DNA of 64,000 nt from an uncultured Spirochaetaceae bacterium (GTDB lineage Bacteria; Spirochaetota; Spirochaetia; Treponematales; Treponemataceae), in NCBI GenBank assembly GCA_902792795.1, contig CADBBB010000005.1:88626-152625 (forward strand). The letters run 5' to 3'. The position numbers and the translations under genes were made by a program. The first letter of the stretch is position 1. Every line of letters begins with the position of its first letter. Positions 6,605 to 15,206 of this stretch are shown in pieces. Below the pieces are notes generated by a model, which worked only from the letters and a program-made list of their open reading frames with translations, did not search any database and was not told the origin of the DNA.

Positions 6605-8119
6605 TTAGTCAGGCATCTTTTTGTAGTTATCAAATTCCGCGAGCATCTGCGCGTCCTTGTTCTTGTCCAAGAGGCTCACTACGACAGCGACAATCAAGTT
6701 AAAGGCAAAGGCCGGAAGAATTTCGTAGATGTCAAAAATTCCGCCTGAAAGATTGTGCCAAACGACAACCGTCACGCCGCCAACGACAAGGCCCGCGATG
6801 GCGCCCTTGTTCGTGATTCCGCGCCAGTAAAGAGCGAGCAAGACGAGGGGGCCAAAGCTTCCGCCAAAGCCCGCCCAAGCATAGCTTACCAAGCCAAAGA
6901 TTGTGCTTGTCTGGTCAAGCGAAAGAACAAAGGCGACGGCCGCGATCAAGAAAACAGTGACGCGGCTGATTTTAAGAACAGTCTTTTCGTCGGCGTTGGG
7001 ATTGATGAGGCCTTTGAAAATGTCCTGGCTTACGGCGCTTGAGGCGACCAAAAGCTGGCTGTCGGCTGTGCTCATAGAGGCAGCCAAAATCGCGCACAAG
7101 AAAAGTCCCGCGATAAAGGCAGGATACATTTTCATCATTGTCACGCTGAAAACGGTCTCAGCCGCTCCGCCTGACAAAACATTAGGAAGCAAGTAAACGG
7201 TTCCCAAAGTTCCGATGATAAAGGTTCCGATGTAAGAAACAATCATCCAAGTGATTCCGACGCGGCGCGCTGTCGTCACTTCCTTGTTGGAACGGATTCC
7301 CATAAAGCGGACAATTACGTGAGGCATTCCAAAATAGCCCAAGCCCCAAGCCATCGCGCTGATGATTGAAACCAAGCTGAAATTTTTGTTGGCGGTGAAC
7401 TTTTTCAAAAGCTCGTCGCCAAAGTTTCCGCTCATGGCCTTGCCGATAAAATCCTGCGCCTGGCCAACGGCGTGTCCGGGTCCGCCCAAAGCGAACACGA
7501 TTATGACGGAAGAAACCACAAAGGCCACGAAAATCAAAGTTCCCTGAATGAAGTCGGTGGTGCAAACGGCAAGGTAGCCGCCCATAATCGTGTAAGACAA
7601 AATCACGACAAGGCCGATTACAAGGCCCACGTTGTAGGGAAGGCCAAAGACGGAGTTGAACAATTTGGCGCAAGCGACAAAGCCGCTGGCAACGTAAATC
7701 GTGAAGAACAAAACAATGAAGACAACCGACACGACGGAAAGAACGCGGCTCTTGTCCTTAAAGCGGTTTGTCAAAAATTCCGGAATTGTGATTGAATCGC
7801 CAAACGCGATTGAACACTTTCTCAAAGCTTTGGCCACAAAAAGCCAGCTGAGGTAGGTTCCCAAAATCAAGCCGAGCGCGGTCCAGAAAGTTTCCTTGAA
7901 TCCGCCAAGGTAGCAAAGTCCCGGCAAGCCCATCAAAAGCCACGCGCTGGAATCCGAAGCCTCCGCGCTAAGCGCCGTGAACCAAGGGCCAAGCTTGCGT
8001 CCGCCCAAGAAAAAGTCCGAAGCGTTGTTGTTCTTGCTCGCGCTCGACAGTCCCACAAAAACCATCGCCGCCAAGTAAATAACAAACGCCAACAATTTTG
8101 CGATTGTCACCGAATCCAT
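6605..8119 (-). CDS. putP: PutP-type sodium/solute symporter
   Basis: 504 residues with 12-13 transmembrane helices. It matches the sodium:solute symporter family and most closely sodium/proline PutP: the N-terminal SDFFLGGRKLGPWFTALSAE with the LGGR motif, SDSSAWLLMGLPG in helix 2 (sodium and proline site), and MSTADSQLLVASSAVSQDI late in the protein (the second sodium site). It should import proline, or a related amino or organic acid, with Na+ across the inner membrane. AAAGGAG precedes the ATG by 8 nt. The downstream acetyltransferase is in the same operon. A sodium antiporter is encoded nearby, consistent with sodium-based energetics. Confidence 0.85.
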   Translation of the reverse strand: MDSVTIAKLLAFVIYLAAMVFVGLSSASKNNNASDFFLGGRKLGPWFTALSAEASDSSAWLLMGLPGLCYLGGFKETFWTALGLILGTYLSWLFVAKALRKCSIAFGDSITIPEFLTNRFKDKSRVLSVVSVVFIVLFFTIYVASGFVACAKLFNSVFGLPYNVGLVIGLVVILSYTIMGGYLAVCTTDFIQGTLIFVAFVVSSVIIVFALGGPGHAVGQAQDFIGKAMSGNFGDELLKKFTANKNFSLVSIISAMAWGLGYFGMPHVIVRFMGIRSNKEVTTARRVGITWMIVSYIGTFIIGTLGTVYLLPNVLSGGAAETVFSVTMMKMYPAFIAGLFLCAILAASMSTADSQLLVASSAVSQDIFKGLINPNADEKTVLKISRVTVFLIAAVAFVLSLDQTSTIFGLVSYAWAGFGGSFGPLVLLALYWRGITNKGAIAGLVVGGVTVVVWHNLSGGIFDIYEILPAFAFNLIVAVVVSLLDKNKDAQMLAEFDNYKKMPD

Positions 8120-8408
8120 TTTTTTTCTCCTTTAACTTTATTGAAGATATTTTATTTTATTAAATTTTTGATTTCTGCGCAATATGAGGGCGGGATGAGT
8201 TTTGGCGGGGGCCGCCGCCCCCTCGGCTTCAATTCGTCGCCCCGCAACGCCCCCTATTTAGCCATAAGAGCGTTGGCCTAAAAATTACATACAGCCATTT
8301 TTTCCTTTTCGGTTAATCCTTATATGCTTTTTTTACCAAGCGTTTTAACCAAAAGAGCATTTCTTTTTTCTTAGAATAATATTAAAATCTTGCCCATAGG
8401 AGTTGTTT

Positions 8409-9419
8409 ATGTTGAATTGCAACAATTGTAAATCAACAATACTGGATATCTTTATAAAATCTATGGGCGAAGGATTTCCAGAAGTTTTGTTCCGGCATTA
8501 TAACAATGAGAGGGGTAAGAATTCCAACAACTTTAAGCAAAAGTTGGCAAAAATGAAAAATGGCGACGAAATGTGCCTTAGTGAAATGACTACAATGATA
8601 AACGACGCATTATGTGAGTTTTGCCAATTTGATGATGACCAGAAATTTTCTGAATCTCGCGGCTCAGATAAATATTTCAATTTGTATTTTGAAATATGGC
8701 CTGCATTTACAAGAACAAACCACTTCTTGGATTCAGAAAAATACGAAACTATTGCCGGAAATGAAAAAGATATTATAGCGTACACTTTATCCGATAGTTT
8801 GATTAAAACTTTTCAGAAAATATGCAACAAAGAATATGCCGATAATTGTATGCCGAGCAATGAACCAAAAGTCTTATTTTATAAAGATGATGATAAAGAC
8901 TATAAAGAAGATGATAAAGACTTTAAAAATTGGAAAGAACGTTGCTTTCGTCCAGAATTCTATTCTTCATTTTCAGATGTTCTGAAAGAAGCGAGGAATA
9001 ACAAAACATTTTACAAATGGCCGATTGATGAATTCAAAAAGAACATAAAAAATAAATATGAAACCGTCATGTCAAAAGTATTTGGAGATGACTATTATTC
9101 TTATGTCGCAAAACTAAAAACAAAAAAAGATTCTAGGAGATGGACTTCTTTTGAAAAACTTTTTGGGAATAAAACGAATGATAAAGAACTAGACGATATG
9201 GTAAAAAAGACAGATATCCTAGCTGACTATCAAATCTTTCAATCTAGAATGTTAGCGGCATATTTCTTAGAAAATTTTCGAGCCGTTCTGCCAGATTATG
9301 TAGGACAAGAAAACGCAGATAAAATGTGGAAAATATTTTATGCAATTATTGACAATGAAAAATTACAAAACTTGGAGGTGGCATTCAACATCAAAACAGA
9401 TTACTCTTGCGGAAACTGA
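8409..9419 (+). CDS. Unknown AT-rich-gene protein, 336 aa
   Basis: The start is the ATG at 8409 behind ATAGGAG (6 nt); a TTG two codons earlier is less likely. The protein is soluble, rich in Lys, Asp, Asn, Phe and Tyr, with an acidic-basic low-complexity patch (YKDDDKDYKEDDKDFKNW region, about residues 155-175) and a CNNC pair at residues 3-6. No signal peptide, membrane helix or known motif is seen. Base composition is clearly more AT-rich than the neighbours, suggesting horizontal acquisition. The 3' end overlaps the convergent XRE regulator gene by 19 bp. The 289 bp upstream (8120-8408) hold only a GC-rich patch and an AT-rich promoter-like zone. Function not recognised. Confidence 0.7.
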   Translation: MLNCNNCKSTILDIFIKSMGEGFPEVLFRHYNNERGKNSNNFKQKLAKMKNGDEMCLSEMTTMINDALCEFCQFDDDQKFSESRGSDKYFNLYFEIWPAFTRTNHFLDSEKYETIAGNEKDIIAYTLSDSLIKTFQKICNKEYADNCMPSNEPKVLFYKDDDKDYKEDDKDFKNWKERCFRPEFYSSFSDVLKEARNNKTFYKWPIDEFKKNIKNKYETVMSKVFGDDYYSYVAKLKTKKDSRRWTSFEKLFGNKTNDKELDDMVKKTDILADYQIFQSRMLAAYFLENFRAVLPDYVGQENADKMWKIFYAIIDNEKLQNLEVAFNIKTDYSCGN

Positions 9420-9748
9420 TTTGCCAAGGCCAAGATTTTTTGCTTGATGTCGTGGGAAATGCTCGCAGCGGTTTGGCTTAGGCGTCCGTGGACTATTTGG
9501 TCAATTTGGCTTAGCGGAAAGCCGTTTAGGTCGAGGGATTTTTCATCGGCGAAAAAGAAATTCGGCGGAACATTAAGAATGGAACAAAAAGTTTGAAGCA
9601 ATTCCGCGCTCACAAAGGACGAGCCGCTTTCCAGCGCTCCGATGTGCTTTACGCTCACGTCGGCCTTTTCGGCCAGCTCCTCCTGCGAAAGCGAGCGTTC
9701 CTTCCTGTATTTGCGCAAATTGGCCCCAAACAACTTTTTAATGTCCAT
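9401..9748 (-). CDS. XRE-family HTH transcriptional regulator
   Basis: 115 residues from the ATG at 9748. The first 65 form a Cro/CI-type helix-turn-helix (LRKYRKERSLSQEELAEKAD, then VSVKHIGALESGSSFVSAEL), followed by a short helical tail probably used for dimerisation. Longer starts upstream would run through the promoter. No ribosome site is present; the -10 box ends 6 nt before the ATG, so a leaderless mRNA is likely. A 13-bp palindrome sits between -35 and -10 (separate entry), suggesting self-repression. It is convergent with the unknown gene at 8409 and divergent from the secreted protein gene at 9888. Confidence 0.85.
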   Translation of the reverse strand: MDIKKLFGANLRKYRKERSLSQEELAEKADVSVKHIGALESGSSFVSAELLQTFCSILNVPPNFFFADEKSLDLNGFPLSQIDQIVHGRLSQTAASISHDIKQKILALANQFPQE

Positions 9749-9754
9749 ATTTTG

Positions 9755-9783
9755 AGTATAAACAAAACCTTTAAGGTTAGAAA
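9755..9783 (-). promoter_or_regulatory. xre promoter with palindromic operator
   Basis: Minus strand: weak -35 TTTCTA, 17 bp, TATACT, 6 nt, ATG. The spacer contains AACCTT-T-AAGGTT (9766-9778, plus-strand reading), a perfect 6+1+6 palindrome suited to an XRE dimer. A bound regulator would block RNA polymerase, giving autorepression. Confidence 0.65.
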
Positions 9784-9887
9784 CCAAACAAAATCTCCTA
9801 TTTTGAAGTTCTACCACTAATGAAAGGTTGTGTTTTGAAGAGTTTAGTAGTATAATAGGTTATATTTTGCCTTTTTGGAGGAACTGT

Positions 9888-10913
9888 ATGAAAAAAAAGA
9901 TTAAAATCGCTCTTGCGGCGGCTCTATTGTCGTTCCAGACTTTTTTTGCGTTTGCGGAATTAAATTACATTGAAGTTGGCTCCATTTCAAACGCGCCAAT
10001 AGTTATAATCACGAAACTATCCGATTTTGAATTGCTTATAACCAAAAACAACGTCTCAACCGCGTTTCTCCGCTCTTCCGACGGAGCGATGTTTATAAAT
10101 GCTGGAGGAAGTTATTTTGCTTACAACCTAAAATTTTACACAAGCATTTCAGACTTTAAGACAGGCGAAAGCCTTGGATTTAAGAGCGGAAAAGAATACT
10201 ATGAAGCAAAGAACCTTGAGCTTCCGACAGCAGAACTGTATAGCTACTACAAGCAAAATTCTTTCAAAAGTTCAGCGGACTGCATAAAGGCAAAAGAGAA
10301 CGGATTTCCAGCATCGTCGGAATATTATACCGCGAAAGAACTTGGTTACGAAAAACATTCAGACTACATGGACTACCTTAATTGGACTGGCAAAGGCTAC
10401 AAGTCAAAGGAAGATTGGCAGCTCGCGCAGAAAAAGGGATTCACGGACATTCACGCAAAAACTTTTTACGAATCACAAGAGCAAGGATTTGCCAATTATG
10501 ACGACTACAACAAAGCACGCGGTTTGGGCTTTTCAAAGAATGATGAACTGCAAATTTACAATACAGTGACCGGCGACTTGGAAAAAATTGTAAAAGCAAA
10601 AGCTATAGAAAGAAAGCAGGCCGTCATTTATTACTTCATTCAAAAACTTCAAAAAGACGAATTTTCGTTAAGTGTATTGTCAAAATCGCTAAAAAATATT
10701 TGTAATGGGAGTGACAAGGCAACACAAAAAACCATAACCTATTTCTTAAATGAAAATGATGGAAACAATAATAGACACAACTCTTACGGAAGAAATCAAA
10801 TAAACCTCGACAATCTTTTTTCGGAAAAAGAACTTCAAGTTTTTTTTGAAAAAGTTGAACCCAAAGAACTTGGAACCTATAGCAGCAAAAGCGAAATTTT
10901 CAAGAAGAAATAA
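9888..10913 (+). CDS. Secreted protein with 24-residue Gly-Phe repeats
   Basis: 341 residues from the ATG at 9888, which has GGAGG 7 nt upstream; the longer frame start is not supported. A signal peptide (MKKKIKIALAAALLSFQTFF then AFA) directs export. Residues 95-225 hold about five units of roughly 20-26 residues with the pattern Y-x-x-A-x-x-x-G-[FY]-x-[ST]-x-x-[DE]-[YF] (for example EYYTAKELGYEKHSDYMDY). The C-terminal third is charged and helical. The promoter is probably TTGTGT-N17-TATAAT ending near 9855. The gene sits 25 bp before the transglutaminase-Sel1 gene and both have similar ribosome sites, so they probably form an operon. Function unknown; the repeat may be a protein-binding solenoid. 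Confidence 0.7.
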   Translation: MKKKIKIALAAALLSFQTFFAFAELNYIEVGSISNAPIVIITKLSDFELLITKNNVSTAFLRSSDGAMFINAGGSYFAYNLKFYTSISDFKTGESLGFKSGKEYYEAKNLELPTAELYSYYKQNSFKSSADCIKAKENGFPASSEYYTAKELGYEKHSDYMDYLNWTGKGYKSKEDWQLAQKKGFTDIHAKTFYESQEQGFANYDDYNKARGLGFSKNDELQIYNTVTGDLEKIVKAKAIERKQAVIYYFIQKLQKDEFSLSVLSKSLKNICNGSDKATQKTITYFLNENDGNNNRHNSYGRNQINLDNLFSEKELQVFFEKVEPKELGTYSSKSEIFKKK

Positions 10914-10938
10914 TATACTATAAGTAAGGAGGAACTTT

Positions 10939-13200
10939 ATGAAAAAATTCACTATCACCATCGCAACAGCGCTTTTTGTTCTTTTTACGGGAACGGCAGC
11001 CTTTGCCGCCACAATGGATTCAAAAGTCAGGAGCGTTCCAACTCCAGTTGCCGAGCTTGTGTTCAAAAAGCCAAAGGAAGGACTTCCGCAAGTGGTCAAG
11101 CACCTAACGGCAAACGCCTCCAGCAATTCCGCAAAAGTAAAAGCGATGCACGACTGGATTTGCGACAACATCGCCTACGACACGGACATGTATTTTTCGG
11201 GCCGCGTAAGCAAGCAAGATTATGAAAGCGTCCTCAAAAAGAGAAAAGGCGTTTGCTCCGGCTACGCCAGCGTGATGAACGAAATGTGCCGCCTTGCTGG
11301 AATCGAATCAATCGGCATCCACGGATATTCCAAGGGTTTTGGCTATCGCGGAAAATTGGACAAGCCCGACCACGAATGGAACGCGGTGAACTTGGGCAAC
11401 AAGTGGCAGCTGATTGATGTTTGCTGGGACGCTGGATTTGTGGACTACAAAACTTTCGTCAAGCATTACTCAACGGAATGGCTTTACAGAACTCCAGAGC
11501 AATTCATCTATTCCCACTTGCCCGAAAAAGACGAATATCAATATTTAAAAGAAATAAAAACAAAAGATCAATTTGTCAAAGATCCATACATTGCCGGAAG
11601 TTTTTTTGACTACGGCTTGGCTTTGGGAAAATCCGCGCCAAACTATTCAAACGAAATCGAAGGCGAGACTTTGTTCGACTTTAAGTTGAATAAAGGCGGA
11701 GTCGCTGTAATCGCGGACTTGTATGAAAGGGAAGGAAAGAGCGCGCTTGTTCCAAATGCTATTTGGACAGACAGAATCGGAAGCAAAGTTACAGTCAATG
11801 TTGACGTTCCCAACGAACGCCAGCACAGAGTTTACCTTTACGCAAGAAATCGCGGCGAAGTAAAAAATCCCGAGCAGTTCTACATTCCAGAATTTGAACA
11901 AAAAATATTGCCAGGCGCGCAACAATTGCTGGCTCAAAAAAAGATTACACAAACGGAATATGATTTTTTGGAAGCCTCCTATTTTAAAGTTGCAGAAAAC
12001 GGCCGTTACTACCTTGCCGAAGATTTGTTCGCCTACCCGCGCAACAACGCCGTCACAAAAATTCTAAAGTTGATGAACGAAAACACAGGAAACTTTGACA
12101 ACGTTTTTCATTTTGACGTAAAGGCTGCAAGCGGCTACAAGGGCTTTGGAGATGGCGTCATAAAATATCCTTCAACTTACAGCTCTTACAACGAGACAAG
12201 CAACACTCATGTAATCTCCCCCATAGCAGGAATTTTACCGCGCGGCTCCACCCAGCGCTTTGAAGTCGAATCGCAAGACTTTACTGGAATAGGAATTGTC
12301 ATCGACGGCAAAATAGTTCCATTCGCCAAAAACGGAAACCGCTTTGAACTTGAAACAGAAATTCCGTTGGACATAGACACGCTTGCAGTCTACGGATCTC
12401 GCAACGGCAAGAACTACAATGGCTTGTGGTTTTATCAGGTGCAAGAAGGAGCGCCGGAAGACAGTAAAAACCAAGAACCAGCCACTGAAGAAAACGATGG
12501 CGAACAAACATCAAAAGATGAAATTCCAGATGAATACGCTGTGGCAGAAGCGGAGCTTTTTATACTTTATCAAATTTACGATGAGGCGGAAACTATTTTG
12601 GAAAAAGCGGCAAAAAAAGGAAATCCCGATGCGATGCGATTGTTGGGCGCTCTTTGCCTTGAAACCTCAGACAAACAGAAAGGCTTCTATTGGCTAGAAA
12701 AAGCTGCCGCAAGCGGAAACGCTGTGAGCGAAGATCAACTAGGAATATGCTACTTGAACGGAATTGGTGTTGAACCGAATGCTGAAAAAGCGGTCAATAT
12801 TTTTAGAAACTCAGCAAATTCAGGATATCCTGGAGCAAAAGAACATATCGCTTTTGCTTATATGTTTGGAATTGGCCTGGACAACCTTACGCAAGACTGC
12901 GACGCAAAGTTTTGGATAGAAAGACTTGCCTCAAAAGGAAACCTTGATGCTCTAAACTTTCTAGGAAATATGTACAACACTGGAAAAGGAGTCGCAAAAG
13001 ACCAACGCAAAGCGGTAGAAATTTATAAAGAATTAGTGAATAAGAACTACATTTATGGCTACACAAATTTAGCCTTATGTTATTTAAATGGCTATGGCGT
13101 TGACAAAGATACAAAAAAAGCAAAGCAATACCTTGAGCAAGCCGCAAGCATGGGGAGCCAAGAAGCGATAGAAATAATGGAAAATGCAAAACTCAAATAA
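10939..13200 (+). CDS. Secreted transglutaminase-like protein with Sel1 repeats
   Basis: 753 residues. The signal peptide ends near AFAA (residue 24). A transglutaminase/protease core follows at about 60-175, with the catalytic triad visible as Cys106 (GVCSGYA), His145 (DHEWNAV) and Asp160 (QLIDVCWDAG). This form occurs in bacterial transglutaminase-like and kyphoscoliosis-type peptidases. Residues 180-500 look beta-rich. After an acidic linker (about 505-525), residues 528-750 form five to six Sel1-like helical repeats (GNAVSEDQLGICYLNGIGVE, ALCYLNGYGVDKDTKKAKQY). GGAGG is 8 nt before the ATG. It is probably periplasmic or surface-exposed and acts on proteins or peptidoglycan peptides, but the substrate cannot be inferred. 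Confidence 0.8.
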   Translation: MKKFTITIATALFVLFTGTAAFAATMDSKVRSVPTPVAELVFKKPKEGLPQVVKHLTANASSNSAKVKAMHDWICDNIAYDTDMYFSGRVSKQDYESVLKKRKGVCSGYASVMNEMCRLAGIESIGIHGYSKGFGYRGKLDKPDHEWNAVNLGNKWQLIDVCWDAGFVDYKTFVKHYSTEWLYRTPEQFIYSHLPEKDEYQYLKEIKTKDQFVKDPYIAGSFFDYGLALGKSAPNYSNEIEGETLFDFKLNKGGVAVIADLYEREGKSALVPNAIWTDRIGSKVTVNVDVPNERQHRVYLYARNRGEVKNPEQFYIPEFEQKILPGAQQLLAQKKITQTEYDFLEASYFKVAENGRYYLAEDLFAYPRNNAVTKILKLMNENTGNFDNVFHFDVKAASGYKGFGDGVIKYPSTYSSYNETSNTHVISPIAGILPRGSTQRFEVESQDFTGIGIVIDGKIVPFAKNGNRFELETEIPLDIDTLAVYGSRNGKNYNGLWFYQVQEGAPEDSKNQEPATEENDGEQTSKDEIPDEYAVAEAELFILYQIYDEAETILEKAAKKGNPDAMRLLGALCLETSDKQKGFYWLEKAAASGNAVSEDQLGICYLNGIGVEPNAEKAVNIFRNSANSGYPGAKEHIAFAYMFGIGLDNLTQDCDAKFWIERLASKGNLDALNFLGNMYNTGKGVAKDQRKAVEIYKELVNKNYIYGYTNLALCYLNGYGVDKDTKKAKQYLEQAASMGSQEAIEIMENAKLK

Positions 13201-13254
13201 AGCACGGAAACAGGTCTATGAAACATTATAAGATTTGGAGCACCGATGAATAAT

Positions 13255-13418
13255 TACAAGCTTACAACGCATCCAAGATTTTGAACAAGTTCCCTGACAG
13301 ATTTTTTTCCTCTTCCATCTTTTCAATCATAAATTCAGAGATAAGAAAATCATTGTATCCCTTTTCAAAATTCCGCTTTGAATTTAGGATTTTTCATTAG
13401 ACGATCATAGGATGTCAT
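13255..13418 (-). pseudogene. Frameshifted HTH-antitoxin remnant
   Basis: This lies in the 261-bp gap between the Sel1 protein and the ABC transporter. From an ATG at 13418, with AAGGAA upstream, the minus strand reads MTSYDRLMKNPKFKAEF and stops. Dropping one T from a T4 run restores EKGYNDFLISEFMIEKMEEE. A second shift in an A7 run then gives KKSVRELVQNLGC. The joined peptide resembles the N-terminus of small XRE/HigA-like antitoxins (KLMKNPEFKKAFE... EEEK-SVRELAK...), but the HTH is cut off. It is a decayed antitoxin without a partner toxin gene. Confidence 0.55.
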
Positions 13419-13461
13419 AATAAGTTCCTTTCAAAGGATGTAACACTGCAGAGGCGCGTTG

Positions 13462-14229
13462 TCAATAATAAAAATACTTTGTTCCATTTCTATACTCCGC
13501 GGAAACTTCAACTTCAAAGGCTTGCGAAATCACATCGGCGCCAATATTACTTGCCTTTCCGTCGTACAAAATTCTTCCGCCATTCAAAAGAATGATGCGA
13601 TCGCAATTCTGGACGGCCAAATTTATGTCGTGAATCGTTATAAGAATTCCGCTTGACTTTAAGTCCTTCACTTTATTTGCGATTCTAAAAAATTCTTTTT
13701 GATGCTTTATGTCCATAGCGGAACAAGGTTCGTCAAACAAATACAAATCAGCCTGCTTCATTATAGCTCTCGCAAAAACGCATCGTTGGAATTCACCGCC
13801 AGACAAATCGCTTAGAAGCCGTCCTTTAAAATCCAACAAATCGCATTCATTTAAAGTTTCAGTTAAAAGCTCATAATCCTCTTTTGCATAAACGCCAAAT
13901 GGTCTAAAGGGTCTTCTTCCTTCAATTACAAAGTCCTCTGTCGTATAATAATTTGGAATGTTCAACTTTTTCTGCTGAATATAAGAGACAGCTTTGGCTC
14001 GTTCCAAAAGAGAAAAAGACTGAATGTTTTTATCATGAACAAAAACTCCGCCTTCCTGCGGACAAAGAAAACCGGCTACGACATTAAGCAAGGTAGACTT
14101 GCCGGAACCATTTTTCCCAAGAACGCCAATAATTTCTTTTTCGCGGACTGAAAAAGAAATGTCAGAAAGAATCTGTCGATTCTTTTTATACGAAAAGCTA
14201 ACATTCCTTGCATCGCACAAAAGCTTCAT
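13462..14229 (-). CDS. ABC transporter ATP-binding protein (FecE/BtuD type)
   Basis: 255 residues from the ATG at 14229, which overlaps the permease stop as ATGA. Walker A GKNGSGKST (about 39-47), signature LSGGEFQ, Walker B LYLFDEPCSAMD and the switch His in ITIHDIN are all present, so it should be an active ATPase. It forms the energising subunit of the iron-chelate/cobalamin-type importer encoded just upstream. It is slightly longer than the core domain, ending with a short beta-rich tail. A start 57 nt upstream is possible in frame but would overlap the permease heavily. Confidence 0.88.
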   Translation of the reverse strand: MKLLCDARNVSFSYKKNRQILSDISFSVREKEIIGVLGKNGSGKSTLLNVVAGFLCPQEGGVFVHDKNIQSFSLLERAKAVSYIQQKKLNIPNYYTTEDFVIEGRRPFRPFGVYAKEDYELLTETLNECDLLDFKGRLLSDLSGGEFQRCVFARAIMKQADLYLFDEPCSAMDIKHQKEFFRIANKVKDLKSSGILITIHDINLAVQNCDRIILLNGGRILYDGKASNIGADVISQAFEVEVSAEYRNGTKYFYY

Positions 14230-15206
14230 AGCTCTTTTCTCCGTTTCAAAGCCATAAGAACAACAACAAGCGGAATTCCCAAACACGACGTTACGGCGCT
14301 TATAGGAAGAATTGTCGGATTAAGAAGCGTTTTGGAAATCGCGTCGGAGACGACCAACAGCAACGCGCCCGCGACGCTTGAAGAAATTACAAGAAGTTTT
14401 GGAGATTCCAGCCCAAGTTGCCTGCATATATGCGGAGCGACAAGCCCGACAAAACCGATGATGCCGATTATTGAAACGGAAAAAGACGCAAGCAAAGAGC
14501 AAATTGCCAAAATCAAAATTCTTTCTAGCGTAACATTCACGCCGTGCATCACTGCGTTCCGCTCCCCTTGCTGAATTATCCCCATGTCATTTGAAAAAAG
14601 CAGCGCGGTCACAAGAGAAATCGCAAACACAATAAAAAGCCTAAGAGAATCATTGAGGGTGGCGTTTGTAAGAGAACCCGCCGTCCAAAACATTATCTGA
14701 TAAACCGCGTCTGGGGAAGCGTAATATTGCATCAGCGTGTTTGCGGAACTAAAAAAGAAATTTACTGCCAGTCCAACCAAAATAATATTTTTCTTGCTAA
14801 CGCCCATGCATAACGAAATGGCAAGAAGAATAACGACAGACAGCGCGGAAAACGCCAATGCAAAGGCGCTTGCATTAAGCCATGCAAGGCCACTCGAAAT
14901 TCCCAAAACTATGGAAAGCGCGGCGCCAAAAGCTGCGGCGGAAGAAATTCCAAGCGTAAAAGGCGACGCAAGCGGATTGTCCAAAACAATTTGCATCAAC
15001 GCCCCAGCAAGCCCAAGAGCGGCTCCGGCAGTTATTGCCATCAACAATTCGGGAAGCCTTATTTTTAGGAGAATGTGAAAAAAACGCACTTCATCCATCG
15101 AACGGCTTAACGGAGTTGGAAATTGATAAAGAGAAACTAATGAAATTAAAAATAGGAAAACAAGCAGCCCAAATATTTTAAAGCAATGATTTCTTCCAAG
15201 TTTCAT
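14226..15206 (-). CDS. FecCD-family ABC transporter permease
   Basis: 326 residues with about ten hydrophobic helices. The IRLPELLMAITAGAALGLAGALMQ stretch near residue 50 and the late GFVGLVAPHICRQLG motif, which contacts the ATPase, identify the FecCD/BtuC family of inner-membrane permeases for iron-siderophore, heme or vitamin B12. The gene overlaps the binding-protein gene by 29 bp and the ATPase gene by 4 bp, so all three are translated from one mRNA. Confidence 0.88.
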   Translation of the reverse strand: MKLGRNHCFKIFGLLVFLFLISLVSLYQFPTPLSRSMDEVRFFHILLKIRLPELLMAITAGAALGLAGALMQIVLDNPLASPFTLGISSAAAFGAALSIVLGISSGLAWLNASAFALAFSALSVVILLAISLCMGVSKKNIILVGLAVNFFFSSANTLMQYYASPDAVYQIMFWTAGSLTNATLNDSLRLFIVFAISLVTALLFSNDMGIIQQGERNAVMHGVNVTLERILILAICSLLASFSVSIIGIIGFVGLVAPHICRQLGLESPKLLVISSSVAGALLLVVSDAISKTLLNPTILPISAVTSCLGIPLVVVLMALKRRKEL

